Numbered from the stretch's first letter, positions 33,323-43,060 are shown. The stretch: DNA of 64,000 bases from Natronorubrum halophilum (GCF_003670115.1 NZ_QQTY01000001.1:1178001-1242000); one strand, 5' to 3'. Notes: generated by a model not told the origin, from the letters alone. Program-made: numbers and translations.

Positions 33323-35197
33323 CTACGACGGCACGACCGTTACCGGGTCTTTCCGATCGATCGCTTGCTCTAACTCGTCCGCGATCGCACTCCCTCGAGA
33401 CACCTGAATTTCTCCACCGCGACTCACCGTCGCAGTGAACAGGTACTCGCCGGCGGCCTGGACCTCGACGGTCTCGCCGTGGTTGCCGTCGACGGGGATA
33501 ACGATGTGTCGAGAGGTGATCTCGGGGGTGACGATCTCGCCCGCTACCCGTCCCCCTCCGGAACCGCCGTCGGCGCTGGCACCGGCACCGCGGCCCGCGC
33601 CGTAGTTAGGGTTCTCGTCGTGGGTGCGGACGTCGATGCTGATCCCCAGTCGGTTCTCGATGTCGGTGATCCGGCCGCCACCCTTCCCGATGACGTTCGA
33701 GATGTCGTTCTCCTCGACGTAGACGACGGCCGTGTCCTGGCTCTTGAGGTGGACGTCGACGTGACCCTGGGCGATCGAGCGGATCTCCCGTTCGATCTCC
33801 TGTTTCGCGATGCGGTCGACGCCGGATTCGTTCGCGGGACCGCCGTCCTCGTCTTTCAACGGCACGGTGACGACCTGCCGGTTGAAGGTGTAGATCTCGT
33901 ACTCCGGCTCGTTGGTCTGGAAGTTCGTGATCTGAATCACGGGCCGGGCGAGGTCCTCCTCGGTGAGTCCGGCGGGTACCTTGACCTCCGTCTTGACGTC
34001 GTAGACGGTGTCGACCTCGCCGGCCTCGATGTAGATGACCGTGTCCACGACCTGCGGAATCATGCCGAGTTCGACCCGGCCCACGAGTCGCTGCAGCGCG
34101 TCGATCGCCCGCGTCGCGTGCACGACGCCGATCATGCCGACGCCCGCGAGTCGCATGTCCGCGAAGACCTCGAAATCGTTCGTCTTGCGGACCTCGTCGT
34201 AGATGGTGTAGTCGGGTCGGACCATCAGCAGGGCGTCCGCGGTTTTGGCCATCTCGCCGGCCAGTTCCGTGTACTGGGTGATCTCGGGGCCGACCTGCAG
34301 GTCCCGCGGCTTCTCCATCGTCTTGACCGAGTAGTCGTTGTCGGAGATATAGCGGGCGACCGCCTGGGCGAACGTCGACTTCCCGGCTCCCGGCGCGCCC
34401 GAGATCAGGACGCCGCGCTGGCGCTCGAGCAGTCGCTCTTTCAACTCGTCGGCGTGCTCGTAGTCGTCGATGTCGGTCTGGGCGATCGGTCGGACGGCGG
34501 TGATCTCGATACCGTCGGAAAACGGCGGTCGACCGATGGCGATCCGGTAGTCCCGAAACTGGACGATCTGCATGCCCGGTTCGGAGAGTTCGATGAAGCC
34601 GCCGGTGGCCTCCTTGGCCGCGTCGACGACCTCGCGGGCGTACTCGTCCATCGTGGCCTCGTCGGTCGGCTCGTCGGCGATCGCCTCGTAGCGCATCTCG
34701 CCGAGTTCGCCGCGTTTGGCCTTCGGCACGGCGTCGGTCTTGAGGTGGACGCTCATCGTCTGGTCGTCGAAGAACTCCTCGACGGCCAGCGTCCCCACCT
34801 CGCGGACTTCGGGGGAGACGTGTTCGACGTCGAGGCCCTTCGACTCGGCGACTTCGGCCTGGACGATGTCGCTCGTCAGGAAGGTTGCGCCGAGGTCCTC
34901 CGCGAGGTCGCGAATGAGCGCGTCGATCTCGCCCTCGGAGGCGTGACCGCGCTCGATGGCGTTCGGCCGCTCGCCGACGTACTCGAGTTCGATCGTCCCC
35001 TCGTCGGCGAGATCCGCGAGTCGCTGGAGTTCCTCCAGGCCGTCCCAGCCGCTGTCGATCCCGTCGTTTGCCTGCGCCTCGAGTTCCGCGACGACGGCTT
35101 CGGGCACCGAAATCGTCGCTCCCTCGAACTGCCCATCGCCGATCGTCGCCGAAACGCGACCGTCGATGACTACGCTCGTATCCGGCACGACGTTCAT
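33323..35197 (-). CDS. PIN-domain ATPase with KH domain
   Basis: This 624-residue protein has three parts. A PIN nuclease-like domain (about 1-135) has D6 in VPDTSVVIDG, the acidic SEGEIDALIRDLAED and FLTSDIVQAE. A PilT/VirB11-like ATPase has Walker A GAPGAGKST at 267-275, then VRPDYTIYDEVRK and GMIGVVHATRAIDALQR. A C-terminal KH domain has NDISNVIGKGGGRITDIENR. The archaeal PINc/VapC-type ATPase family is conserved in most archaea and is probably involved in RNA handling, but no exact role is known. The ATG at 35197 is supported by a TATA element at about 35220-35226 (27 nt). The last 48 nt of the gene are duplicated downstream. Confidence 0.9.
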   Translation of the reverse strand: MNVVPDTSVVIDGRVSATIGDGQFEGATISVPEAVVAELEAQANDGIDSGWDGLEELQRLADLADEGTIELEYVGERPNAIERGHASEGEIDALIRDLAEDLGATFLTSDIVQAEVAESKGLDVEHVSPEVREVGTLAVEEFFDDQTMSVHLKTDAVPKAKRGELGEMRYEAIADEPTDEATMDEYAREVVDAAKEATGGFIELSEPGMQIVQFRDYRIAIGRPPFSDGIEITAVRPIAQTDIDDYEHADELKERLLERQRGVLISGAPGAGKSTFAQAVARYISDNDYSVKTMEKPRDLQVGPEITQYTELAGEMAKTADALLMVRPDYTIYDEVRKTNDFEVFADMRLAGVGMIGVVHATRAIDALQRLVGRVELGMIPQVVDTVIYIEAGEVDTVYDVKTEVKVPAGLTEEDLARPVIQITNFQTNEPEYEIYTFNRQVVTVPLKDEDGGPANESGVDRIAKQEIEREIRSIAQGHVDVHLKSQDTAVVYVEENDISNVIGKGGGRITDIENRLGISIDVRTHDENPNYGAGRGAGASADGGSGGGRVAGEIVTPEITSRHIVIPVDGNHGETVEVQAAGEYLFTATVSRGGEIQVSRGSAIADELEQAIDRKDPVTVVPS

Positions 35198-35343
35198 GGG
35201 CGACGATTTGGCTCCCGCGAGTATAAGGCTGCGGGAGTCGGTCTCCGATCCGGTCGGCGGACGGCGTGAGACCGATCGACAACCCGCTACGGTGACGGAC
35301 GGTTCGCGACGGACACAACACGGATGACACCGTAGTCGAACGT

Positions 35344-36486
35344 ATGACCGTACGCGAGTTGACGCGCGACCTCGTTTCGATCCCGATCCACGAGGACGAG
35401 ACGGCCGCGGGTGACTACATCGAAGCGTGGCTACGACGCGAAACCGACGCCGACGTGACTCGAGACGCCGCGGGGAACGTGATCGCACGACGCGGAACCG
35501 GTGGAGAAACGCTGGCGCTCGTCGGCCACCACGACGTCGTCGAACCGGCGGAGTCACAGCGCAGGATCCCGGCTTCGGACGCGGACGCCGCCCCCGAGTA
35601 CGTCCTCGAGGAACGAGACGGTCGGCTCTACGGCCGCGGCGCGGCGGACATGAAAGGGGCGGTCGCGGCGGCGATGCTCGCGTTCCGGGACAGCGACGCG
35701 CGACGCACCTCGAGCGGCCGGACGCAGTCCGGCGACGCCGACCCGGACGGGGAACTCGTCTTCGCCAGTTTCGTCGGCGAGGAGGTCGGCGGGGTCGGCG
35801 CGCGCCACGCGATTGCGAACGGGTTCGCTCCCGAGTACGCCATCGTCGGCGAGGGATCGACCAACTACTCGGGACCCGACGTCACGGACGTCGCCGTCGC
35901 GCACAAGGGCCGCCGCGGGAGCACGATCACGGCCCGCGGAACGGCGGCCCACGCCAGCGAGGCCAGTGTCGGCGAGAACGCCATCTACCGCGCTACCGAC
36001 GCCGTCGATATCGTGCGTACTCTCGAGGCCCCGTCAGTTTCGGTCGCGGGCGAAACGCTCGAGGGGAGCCTCGTCGTCACCGAAATAGAGGGTGGGTCGG
36101 CGATGAACGTCGTTCCCGAGCGCTGCGAACTAACCGTCGACGAGCGAACGGTTCCGGGCGAACGGGCCGCCCTCGGGCGGGTCGAGGATCTCGAGGGAGT
36201 CACGTGGACCGTCGACCAGGACCTGCCGCCGATGCGCTGTGACGACGCGGCGTTCGCCCGGGCGGTCCTCGATGCCGCGAGCGACGTTCAGTCGGGATCG
36301 CCGGAACTGGTGACGAAACCCCACGCGACCGACGCGGGGTGGCTCTCGGAGGCGGGGACCGAGTGCGTGATCTACGGCCCGTCCGAACCCGGCGAGGCCC
36401 ACACGAAAGACGAGAGCGTCTCGCTCGAGGTGCTCGAGCGGTGTCGGGAGACCTACCGGCGGGTGGCCGAGTCGTGGCTCAGCTAG
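35344..36486 (+). CDS. M20 family peptidase/deacylase (ArgE/DapE type)
   Basis: This 380-residue protein has the M20 metal-site motifs LALVGHHDVVEPA, LYGRGAADMKGAVAAAMLAF and FVGEEVGGVGARH. Next comes the dimerisation-domain segment VAHKGRRGSTITARGTAAHA, and last CVIYGPSEPGEAHTKDESV. Two zinc ions bound by His, Asp and Glu hydrolyse amide bonds of acylated amino acids or dipeptides. The closest-looking activities are acetylornithine or succinyl-diaminopimelate deacylation. The lysine/arginine pathway genes are not nearby, so the substrate is open. It diverges from the PINc ATPase gene. Confidence 0.85.
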   Translation: MTVRELTRDLVSIPIHEDETAAGDYIEAWLRRETDADVTRDAAGNVIARRGTGGETLALVGHHDVVEPAESQRRIPASDADAAPEYVLEERDGRLYGRGAADMKGAVAAAMLAFRDSDARRTSSGRTQSGDADPDGELVFASFVGEEVGGVGARHAIANGFAPEYAIVGEGSTNYSGPDVTDVAVAHKGRRGSTITARGTAAHASEASVGENAIYRATDAVDIVRTLEAPSVSVAGETLEGSLVVTEIEGGSAMNVVPERCELTVDERTVPGERAALGRVEDLEGVTWTVDQDLPPMRCDDAAFARAVLDAASDVQSGSPELVTKPHATDAGWLSEAGTECVIYGPSEPGEAHTKDESVSLEVLERCRETYRRVAESWLS

Positions 36487-36528
36487 CGCCACAAAACGAG
36501 CATCGGCGGCGGCAGCACGGGTTCGGCC

Positions 36529-37458
36529 TCAGTCCGTCTCGTCGGCTTTTCTGGTCGTGAGGACGGGAACCGGTGCCGTGCGGATCACTCGATCCGTAAA
36601 GCTCCCGAGCAGGTGTCGGTTGATACCCGACCGCCCGTGGGTGCCCATGACGATGAGATCGACGTCCTCCGCCTCGGCGTAGTCGGTGACCTCTCGCGGC
36701 ACCGATCCGGACGTGATCGCGGTCGTGACGTCGTCGGCCCCCGCGCGCTCGGCGTTCGACACCTCCTCGTCGAGGACGGCCTGGAGGTTCTCCTCGAGTT
36801 GTGCCGGAAGTCGCGCCGATTCCGCGTCGAGAACTTCCGGAAGTTCGTCCATAACGGACAGCAGGTGCACCGTTGCGCCGTGTCGACCGGCGATGGTCGC
36901 GGCCAGTTCCACCGCCGCCTTCGCGTGAACGCTCCCGTCCGTCGGGACGAGGACGTCGGAGTACGGGCACGTTCGCGTTCCGTGGTCGGCTGCGCGAACG
37001 GTCAGGACCGGGACTTCGCTTCTGTTGACGACGTGATCCGTGACGTTGCCGAGGATGTACTCTCCGAGACCGCGTCGTCCGCGGACGCCCATCGCGACCA
37101 GATCGAACGCGATGGAAGACCCGTTTCCGGCGTCTTCCGAGCCGTCCACCCATCGATCGGAGTCACCGGCGGCGAAGTCGACGATCACGCCTCCCGGATC
37201 GCCCCGAACGATGTGCGTGACGACGGCCACGCCGCGGTCGTCGGCGAGTTCCACGGCGTCCGAAACGATCTCTTCGGCCTCCCGTTCGAGGGTGTCGGCG
37301 ACGTCGATGCCGAGCCGCTCGAGACTCGAGTGATTCGTCTCTACGACCGCGAGTACGTGAACGGTCGCGTCCTGTTCGGCGGCGAGATCCACCGCGTGCT
37401 CGAGGGCCGCCGTCGCGGAATCGCCCCCGTCGGTCGGAACGAGAATGCGAGTGACCAT
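36529..37458 (-). CDS. Tandem universal stress protein (two UspA domains)
   Basis: This 309-residue protein contains two UspA domains. The first begins MVTRILVPTDGGDSATAALE and ends with GVRGRRGLGEYILGNVTDHV. The second begins SDVLVPTDGSVHAKAAVELA and ends with GTHGRSGINRHLLGSFTDRV. Both keep the G-x2-G-x9-G-(S/T/N) nucleotide-binding pattern, so both halves may bind ATP. The first domain has an acidic insertion around SDRWVDGSEDAGNGSS. Such proteins are soluble and respond to energy or salt stress in haloarchaea. The two halves probably form an intramolecular dimer. Confidence 0.88.
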   Translation of the reverse strand: MVTRILVPTDGGDSATAALEHAVDLAAEQDATVHVLAVVETNHSSLERLGIDVADTLEREAEEIVSDAVELADDRGVAVVTHIVRGDPGGVIVDFAAGDSDRWVDGSEDAGNGSSIAFDLVAMGVRGRRGLGEYILGNVTDHVVNRSEVPVLTVRAADHGTRTCPYSDVLVPTDGSVHAKAAVELAATIAGRHGATVHLLSVMDELPEVLDAESARLPAQLEENLQAVLDEEVSNAERAGADDVTTAITSGSVPREVTDYAEAEDVDLIVMGTHGRSGINRHLLGSFTDRVIRTAPVPVLTTRKADETD

Positions 37459-37539
37459 GCGTCGGGGTTCGACGTGAACCCGCTTACGTCTGTGGGACGT
37501 CCGCTGCGGGTCGGTCGCGCCGGAACGAGTCGAGATCGA

Positions 37540-37896
37540 TCAGACGCCCGGGACACCAACCGCACCGAAGCCGGTGATGCCGAGCAGGGCGAGGACGTAC
37601 AACACGACCAGGACGGTCACCCAGGCGAGCAGCCCGATCATCGCCGCGGCGGTCCAGTCGCCGGGGTATCGGAAATTGATCACCGCGATGTACGCGAGCA
37701 GGGCCAGGAGCGGACCCAGCAGGGGTATCCAACCGACGAAGAATCCGACGACCGCCCAGACGATCGCCCCGATTAACGCGGTGACGATCGCGTGATCGTA
37801 ATCGCCAGCGCCGACGATGACGCGTGCGCCGACGTAGACGCCCAGTGCACCGATCAACAGACTCACGACGAACACGATTGCCGAGGCTACAACCAT
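37540..37896 (-). CDS. Four-helix membrane protein, unknown function
   Basis: This 118-residue protein is almost entirely hydrophobic: VVASAIVFVVSLLIGALGVY, AIVTALIGAIVWAVVGFFVG, IPLLGPLLALLAYIAVI and AAAMIGLLAWVTVLVVLYVL. Short loops have GDYDH and NFRYPGDW. No family is recognised with certainty; similar small proteins are common in haloarchaea. It lies 81 nt downstream of nothing on its strand and upstream of the universal stress protein gene is a separate unit (gap 81 nt to its start), so their order is independent. The ATG at 37896 is preferred over one five codons upstream. Confidence 0.6.
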   Translation of the reverse strand: MVVASAIVFVVSLLIGALGVYVGARVIVGAGDYDHAIVTALIGAIVWAVVGFFVGWIPLLGPLLALLAYIAVINFRYPGDWTAAAMIGLLAWVTVLVVLYVLALLGITGFGAVGVPGV

Positions 37897-38142
37897 ACTG
37901 TCACGACACACGTCAGATGGCCCGAACAGTTCACTGCTTGCGAGTTCTGGATCGCTATCACCAATTCGGCATATCGGGACGAGAACGTCACGATCGATGC
38001 GATTACGGGTGTGAGACTATCAGCATCCTCGACAGGTGTCGATCGGCGGTCTCTGCGGAGGGCGCGTTCGACGGTTCGACGATCTCGACTCGAGGTCGCC
38101 GGAACCACGACGTTGATACCACATCCTCGCCTACGATATGCC

Positions 38143-39675
38143 ATGTCGACCGATCAGGCCCGGAGCGAGGCGGCTGCAAGCGATACCTACGACGAATTCG
38201 AACAGCGCGTCCGGCGAATTTCGAACGTTTCGAACGCCGCCGGCATCCTGCAGTGGGATCAAGAGGTCGTGATGCCCGATGAGGGAACGCCCGCTCGAGC
38301 CCAACAGCTCTCGACGCTGTCCTCGCTCGGCCACGAACTGCTGACGGCCGACGAGACGGGCGAGTTGCTCGAGGAACTCGAAGCGGCGGATCTCGACGGC
38401 GAACGGGCCGCCGTCGTCCGCGAGGTCCGCCGGCGATACGACCGCGCGACCAGCGTCCCGCAGGAACTCGTCGAGGAGATCTCCCAGACGACCGCAAACG
38501 CCCACCCGACGTGGAAACGGGCGAGGGAGGAAGACGACTTCGAGCAGTTCGCGCCCACCCTCGAGACCCTGGTCGAGTTGAAGCGGGAGTACGCGAACCA
38601 CATCGATCCCGACGCGGACCCCTACGCCGTCCTCTTCGCGGAGTACGAACCCTATCTCGACCTCGAGGCGGCGGAACGAGTGCTCGAGCGCCTGCGCGAC
38701 GGACTCGTCCCGCTGATCGACGCGATCGAAGACAGCAACGCGGACATCGAGACGAACGCCTTCGCGGGCACGTTCGAGGACGACGACCAGGAGGCCCTGG
38801 CGCGGGACGTCCTCGACTCGCTGGGCTACGACTGGGGCCGCGGCCGACTGGACACCGCACCCCACCCCTTCTCCTCCGGCACGCAGTTCGACGCCCGCGT
38901 GACCACCCGCTTCGAGGAAGACGACCTGCTGGGCTCGATCACGTCGACGATCCACGAGTTCGGCCACGCGAACTACACCCTCGGTCTCCCCGACGAGGGG
39001 TACGGCACGCCGCTCGGCGAGGCTCGAGACCTCTCGGTCCACGAATCCCAGTCGCGCCTCTGGGAGAACCACGTCGGTCGCTCCCGACCCTTCTGGGAGC
39101 ACTTCCTGCCGATCGTCCGCGAGCGCTTCTCGAGTCTCGAGGACGTCACACCCGAAGCAGCCTACGAGTCCGCGAACCAGGTCTACGACGACAACCTCAT
39201 CCGCGTCGAGGCAGACGAACTCACCTATCACCTCCACATCGTGATCCGCTTCGAGATCGAGCGCGACCTCATCTCGGGCGACCTCGCCGTCGAAGACGTC
39301 CCCGAGGTCTGGAACGACAAGTACGAGGAGTACCTCGGCGTCCGCCCCGAAACCGACGCGGAGGGGTGCCTGCAGGACATCCACTGGTCCCACGGGAGCT
39401 TCGGCTACTTCCCGACGTACTCGCTCGGCTCGGTGCTCGCGGCGCAGCTGTACGCGGCCGCCGAAGCGGAGTTGGGAGCGCTGGACGACCGGATCGAAAA
39501 CGGCGAGTTCGACGACCTCAACGGCTGGCTCCGCGAGAACGTCCACCGACACGGCAAGCGCTACACAACGCCCGAACTGATCGAGCGGGCCACCGGCGAG
39601 GAGTATACGGCGGACCACTTCCTCGAGTACGTGAACTCGAAGTACGGCGAGTTGTACGGGCTCGAGGGGTACTGA
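38143..39675 (+). CDS. M32 metallocarboxypeptidase
   Basis: This 510-residue, almost all-helical protein has the zinc motif HEFGH near residue 271 in ITSTIHEFGHANYTLGL. It also has the family blocks AGILQWDQEVVMP, HPFSSGTQFDARVTTRF, VHESQSRLWENHVGRS, TYHLHIVIRFEIERDLI and HWSHGSFGYFPTYSLG. M32 (Taq-type) enzymes remove most C-terminal residues from peptides and act in the cytosol. Length matches the family. The ATG at 38143 follows a Tat-free, soluble N-terminus. It is a single gene with no linked peptidase partners. Confidence 0.93.
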   Translation: MSTDQARSEAAASDTYDEFEQRVRRISNVSNAAGILQWDQEVVMPDEGTPARAQQLSTLSSLGHELLTADETGELLEELEAADLDGERAAVVREVRRRYDRATSVPQELVEEISQTTANAHPTWKRAREEDDFEQFAPTLETLVELKREYANHIDPDADPYAVLFAEYEPYLDLEAAERVLERLRDGLVPLIDAIEDSNADIETNAFAGTFEDDDQEALARDVLDSLGYDWGRGRLDTAPHPFSSGTQFDARVTTRFEEDDLLGSITSTIHEFGHANYTLGLPDEGYGTPLGEARDLSVHESQSRLWENHVGRSRPFWEHFLPIVRERFSSLEDVTPEAAYESANQVYDDNLIRVEADELTYHLHIVIRFEIERDLISGDLAVEDVPEVWNDKYEEYLGVRPETDAEGCLQDIHWSHGSFGYFPTYSLGSVLAAQLYAAAEAELGALDDRIENGEFDDLNGWLRENVHRHGKRYTTPELIERATGEEYTADHFLEYVNSKYGELYGLEGY

Positions 39676-39785
39676 AACGCGATTTTCGTCGGACGATTCC
39701 GGTCGCCGGGGCTGTCCTCGAGAGTATAAAACGAGGGTGGAAGTGCCGGGTGCAGACTCACCCGTGGCGAGAGCCACCGTTACGT

Positions 39786-40340
39786 ATGCGCCTTTCAATT
39801 CCAGGCATTCCCGGCGTCTACTACGATACCGATTCGGGGACGACGGCTATCGGCGTGGCCATGACGGCCGCCGGTCGCAAAGCACCGAAACCGAAGGGGT
39901 ACGCCGTTCAACTGCTCCCCTACCTCTGGTCGTTCGAGGTCGACCTGCGGGAGGTTCCCACCGATCACCCGATCCAGTACCTCCACCCGGAGGGTGCCCA
40001 GAGCCTCGGCGAACTCTCGCCCGAACGGGGTCTTCAGGAGGCGGGCACCGAACTCGAGTCCGTCCTCCGGTTCGTCTGGTCGGTCAACCAGGAGGTCGAA
40101 TCGGCGACAAACCGGTTGATCGGTCGCACGGAAGAACACGATGGAATCGTCATCGAGATCCAGGACGGCAGCGTCGTCGTCGACGGCGACGATCTCGAGA
40201 CCGACGCGTTCGACGTCGACGAGGACGAGGTGACCGACACCGACGCGTTCGAGGACGCCGAGGGGTTCTCGAGCGACGAGTTCGACACCGGAGACGAGTT
40301 CGACGCCGGTTCGGACGACGTCGATCCGGACGAGCCGTAA
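39786..40340 (+). CDS. Conserved haloarchaeal protein with acidic tail, unknown function
   Basis: This 184-residue protein has a folded N-terminal part (about 1-115) with MRLSIPGIPGVYYDTDSG, LLPYLWSFEVDLREVPTDHP and ATNRLIGRTEEHDG. Residues 130 onward are a very acidic tail dominated by Asp, Glu and Val with repeated DEF/DAF motifs. I do not recognise a known enzyme family. The unusually uncharged, compact N-terminus suggests a binding module. The start at 39786 matches this domain. It follows the M32 gene by 110 nt on the same strand. Confidence 0.65.
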   Translation: MRLSIPGIPGVYYDTDSGTTAIGVAMTAAGRKAPKPKGYAVQLLPYLWSFEVDLREVPTDHPIQYLHPEGAQSLGELSPERGLQEAGTELESVLRFVWSVNQEVESATNRLIGRTEEHDGIVIEIQDGSVVVDGDDLETDAFDVDEDEVTDTDAFEDAEGFSSDEFDTGDEFDAGSDDVDPDEP

Positions 40341-40509
40341 CACCGGCTCCCGGCCCGACGCGCCACGCCTGGTCGACGGACCCGGGCGAGCGGCGGCCGT
40401 CGCCGGGCGAACATGTCCGCGTTTCCGTAGCTAATCGAGCGGCCACACATGGCGTCTCGACTCGGAGGTGCAAAGAGCGAAAAACTGCGCGTGTTCGCGT
40501 GTCCGTCGC

Positions 40510-40779
40510 TTACGCGCCGGCTGACTCGAGGGCGTCCGCGATGTCTTCGCGCTGGGTGACGCCGACGAATCGCTCGACGATACCGTCGTCGTTCTCGATG
40601 ATGAGCGTCGGCAGGGAACGGACCTGGTACTCGTTCGCGATATCCTGTTGTTCGTCGACGTTTACTTTCTCGACCTCGAATCGGCCCTCCCAGTCGTCCT
40701 CGAGTTCCTCGAGGATCGGGTCCTGGGTCTTGCAGGGGCCACACCAGTCTGCGTAGAAGTCCTTGAGTGTGACAGTCAT
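40510..40779 (-). CDS. Thioredoxin
   Basis: This 89-residue thioredoxin fold has the active site DFYADWCGPC (C13 and C16), then ELEDDWEGRFEVEKVNVDEQ and cis-proline P66-region VRSLPTLIIEND. It is short for a thioredoxin because the first strand and helix are trimmed, as is common in haloarchaeal members. The ATG at 40779 gives MTVTLKDFYADW; an in-frame ATG at 40800 would add seven residues and is less likely. It reduces disulfides in the cytosol. No thioredoxin reductase is nearby. Confidence 0.88.
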   Translation of the reverse strand: MTVTLKDFYADWCGPCKTQDPILEELEDDWEGRFEVEKVNVDEQQDIANEYQVRSLPTLIIENDDGIVERFVGVTQREDIADALESAGA

Positions 40780-40910
40780 ACGGTTCATCGCTAGTTCCAA
40801 CGCAGTGCGGATAAGGGTTTCCCACCTGGGTGTGATTGCCGCAATCGACGGAACCGAACGGGGCTGAAACGGGACGAAAGGTTTAGTTTCTCCCGCCCGT
40901 AGGTACGAGT

Positions 40911-41072
40911 ATGGATAAAGGGCAAAATACCGGTGGGCTGATGTCCAGCGCTGGGCTGATTCGGTATTTCGACTCGGAGGACTCGAACGCGATCAAGATC
41001 GATCCGAAGACGGTGATCGCGACCGGCGTCATGATCGGTGTGCTCGTCCAGCTCCTGACGTTCGCTTCGTAG
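40911..41072 (+). CDS. secG: Preprotein translocase Sec61 beta subunit
   Basis: This 53-residue protein is too short for most gene finders. It reads [20 protein letters not shown], then [20 protein letters not shown] and a membrane helix [13 protein letters not shown]. This is the archaeal Sec61-beta pattern: a flexible N-terminus, the conserved [16 protein letters not shown] block and a single C-terminal helix. It is an accessory subunit of the SecYEG translocon. A TATA-like GGTTTAGTTT lies near 40880-40889. The gene diverges from thioredoxin. Confidence 0.93.
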   Translation: MDKGQNTGGLMSSAGLIRYFDSEDSNAIKIDPKTVIATGVMIGVLVQLLTFAS

Positions 41073-41249
41073 CTACCGAGCCCAGCTTTTCGGCGATCCT
41101 CGAACGGCCAGCGGCGGCGCTATCCAGTTCCCTTCCGTTCGCAGGATCGAGACCGATCCCGTCCGTTTCCGCTCGAGCGGCACTCCAGTGGTCCATGGGG
41201 CAACGGTCAGTCGACCGGTGTATATCCCGGCGGCGCGTATGGGACAGAT

Positions 41250-42107
41250 ATGAGCGATTCCACCGCGCGGCTCCCGGAACCAACCCGGCTCGGCCGGACC
41301 GCACTGACCGTCACCGACCGGGTGACGACGAGCGAGTTCTATCGCGACGTCGTCGGGCTCGAGATTCTACACCGGGAGCCGTCGACGACGGTACTCGGCG
41401 TCGACGAAACGCCGTTGCTTGAGTTACGCGGCGATGAAACTGCGGACGCGCGGCCTCGAGCGGAAGCCGGGCTCTACCACAACGCGTTCAGGCTCCCGAC
41501 TCGCGGGGCACTGGGCGACGCGCTGGTCCGCGTTCGCGACGGTTGGACGCTCGACGGCGCGTCCGACCACGGCGTCAGCGAGGCGCTCTATCTCACCGAT
41601 CCGGAGGGAAACGGCGTCGAACTCTACCGCGATCGGGACAGGGCCGACTGGCCGCACAGCGCTGACGGCGGCCTCCGCATCGGATCGGAACCGCTCGATC
41701 TCGAGGCGCTCGGAGCGGACGCCGGCGGCGAGTCGGCCGACGCGGCACCGCCGGGGACGACGGTCGGCCACATCCACCTCGAGGTGACGTCGATCGACGC
41801 CGCTCGAACGTTCTACGCCGAGTTACTGGGATTCGACGTCACCATGGCCACCCCGACAGCGCTGTTCCTCGCCGCGGGAGGCTACCACCACCACATCGGC
41901 GCGAACACCTGGAACGGGCGATCGACGCCCGCTTCGGACGACACCCGCGGACTGGCGTGGTTCGAGGTGGTCGTTCCCGCGGACGACGCGCTCGAGTCGA
42001 TTCGGACGCGACTCGAGAACGGCGGAGCCTCCGTTACGGAGACGGACGACGGCCTCGAGGTCACCGATCCGGACGGGAACAGCGTTCGACTCGTCAGCGT
42101 CCCGTAA
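41250..42107 (+). CDS. Two-domain VOC/glyoxalase family protein (CatE-like)
   Basis: This 285-residue protein contains two VOC repeats pairs. The first is GRTALTVTDRVTTSEFYRDV and YLTDPEGNGVELYRDRDRAD. The second is GHIHLEVTSIDAARTFYAEL, GGYHHHIGANTWNGR and VTDPDGNSVRLVS. Metal ligands of extradiol dioxygenases (His, His, Glu) appear as H in GHIHLE, the HHH cluster and E in GVELY. CatE-type enzymes open catechol-like rings, but in archaea many are of unknown activity. It is followed on the same strand by pdxT at 44 nt. Confidence 0.8.
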   Translation: MSDSTARLPEPTRLGRTALTVTDRVTTSEFYRDVVGLEILHREPSTTVLGVDETPLLELRGDETADARPRAEAGLYHNAFRLPTRGALGDALVRVRDGWTLDGASDHGVSEALYLTDPEGNGVELYRDRDRADWPHSADGGLRIGSEPLDLEALGADAGGESADAAPPGTTVGHIHLEVTSIDAARTFYAELLGFDVTMATPTALFLAAGGYHHHIGANTWNGRSTPASDDTRGLAWFEVVVPADDALESIRTRLENGGASVTETDDGLEVTDPDGNSVRLVSVP

Positions 42108-42151
42108 CCGGGGACGCGACCTTTTTGAGACCGCGTTGCGTATCGACGGCC

Positions 42152-42781
42152 ATGTCACTGACCGCTGGCGTCGTCGCCGTCCAGGGCGACGTCGAAGAAC
42201 ACGCGGCCGCCATCGAACGCGCGGCGGCGGCCCGCGGCCGCGAGGTCGCCGTCCGCGAGATCCGCGAATCCGGCATCGTTCCCGACTGCGACCTGCTCGC
42301 GATGCCCGGCGGCGAGTCGACGACCATCTCCCGACTGCTTCACGGCGAGGGGATCGCGCCCGAAATTCGGGCGCACGTCGCCGCCGGAAAACCGCTGCTC
42401 GCGACGTGTGCCGGGTTGATCGTCGCCTCGAGCGACGCGAACGACGACCGCGTCGAGGAGCTCGGGCTCGTCGACGTCGCGGTCGAGCGCAACGCCTTCG
42501 GGCGACAAAAGGACAGTTTCGAAGCGCCGCTCTCCGTCGACGGACTCGCCGACGACGAGCCGTATCCGGCGGTGTTCATCCGCGCACCGGCCATCGACGC
42601 CGTCGGGGACGGGGACGCCGAGGTGCTCGCGTCGTGGGACGGGCGACCCGTCGCCGTCAGAGACGGACCGGTCGTCGGCACCGCGTTTCACCCCGAGTTG
42701 ACCCCCGACAGCCGTATTCACGGCCTCGCGTTTTTCGAGAACGACACCGCGTCGGCGGCCGCCCCCGAGACGGCGGAGTAG
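42152..42781 (+). CDS. pdxT: Pyridoxal 5'-phosphate synthase glutaminase subunit
   Basis: This 209-residue class-I glutamine amidotransferase has GVVAVQGDVEEHAAAIE, the oxyanion loop MPGGESTTISRL, catalytic C86 in LLATCAGLIV, and H180 and E182 in GTAFHPELTPD. PdxT releases ammonia from glutamine for PdxS, which builds PLP from ribose 5-phosphate and glyceraldehyde 3-phosphate. pdxS is not in this window. The ATG at 42152 fits the family; upstream frames overlap the VOC gene. Confidence 0.95.
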   Translation: MSLTAGVVAVQGDVEEHAAAIERAAAARGREVAVREIRESGIVPDCDLLAMPGGESTTISRLLHGEGIAPEIRAHVAAGKPLLATCAGLIVASSDANDDRVEELGLVDVAVERNAFGRQKDSFEAPLSVDGLADDEPYPAVFIRAPAIDAVGDGDAEVLASWDGRPVAVRDGPVVGTAFHPELTPDSRIHGLAFFENDTASAAAPETAE

Positions 42782-43060
42782 CCGGGCGGTGTGCGGTGGT
42801 CGACGAGGCGGGAGTACCGCACCGGACCGGCCGTCCGCACGGAGCCTCAGGATTCGCTACCAGTGGAACAGATTTAGCCGACGAGCCCGTACCGCCGCTG
42901 TGGATCACCATCACTTCGCCAGCACGTCCGTTCGATCCCTCGGGAGTACGCGTACGGAACGGTCGCAGGCGAACCGCGACTCCCCCAGTCGTCGCCGCGG
43001 CAGCGAACGGTTTCGTCGGTTCGACGTGGAGCCTCGAGCCATCGAACGGCCGGTGAAACG

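Noticed and set aside
42108-43060. An extra gene between pdxT and the Bat-type regulator, and N-terminal extensions of pdxT
   Set aside because: Frames there lack haloarchaeal composition, and PdxT aligns with its family from the ATG at 42152.
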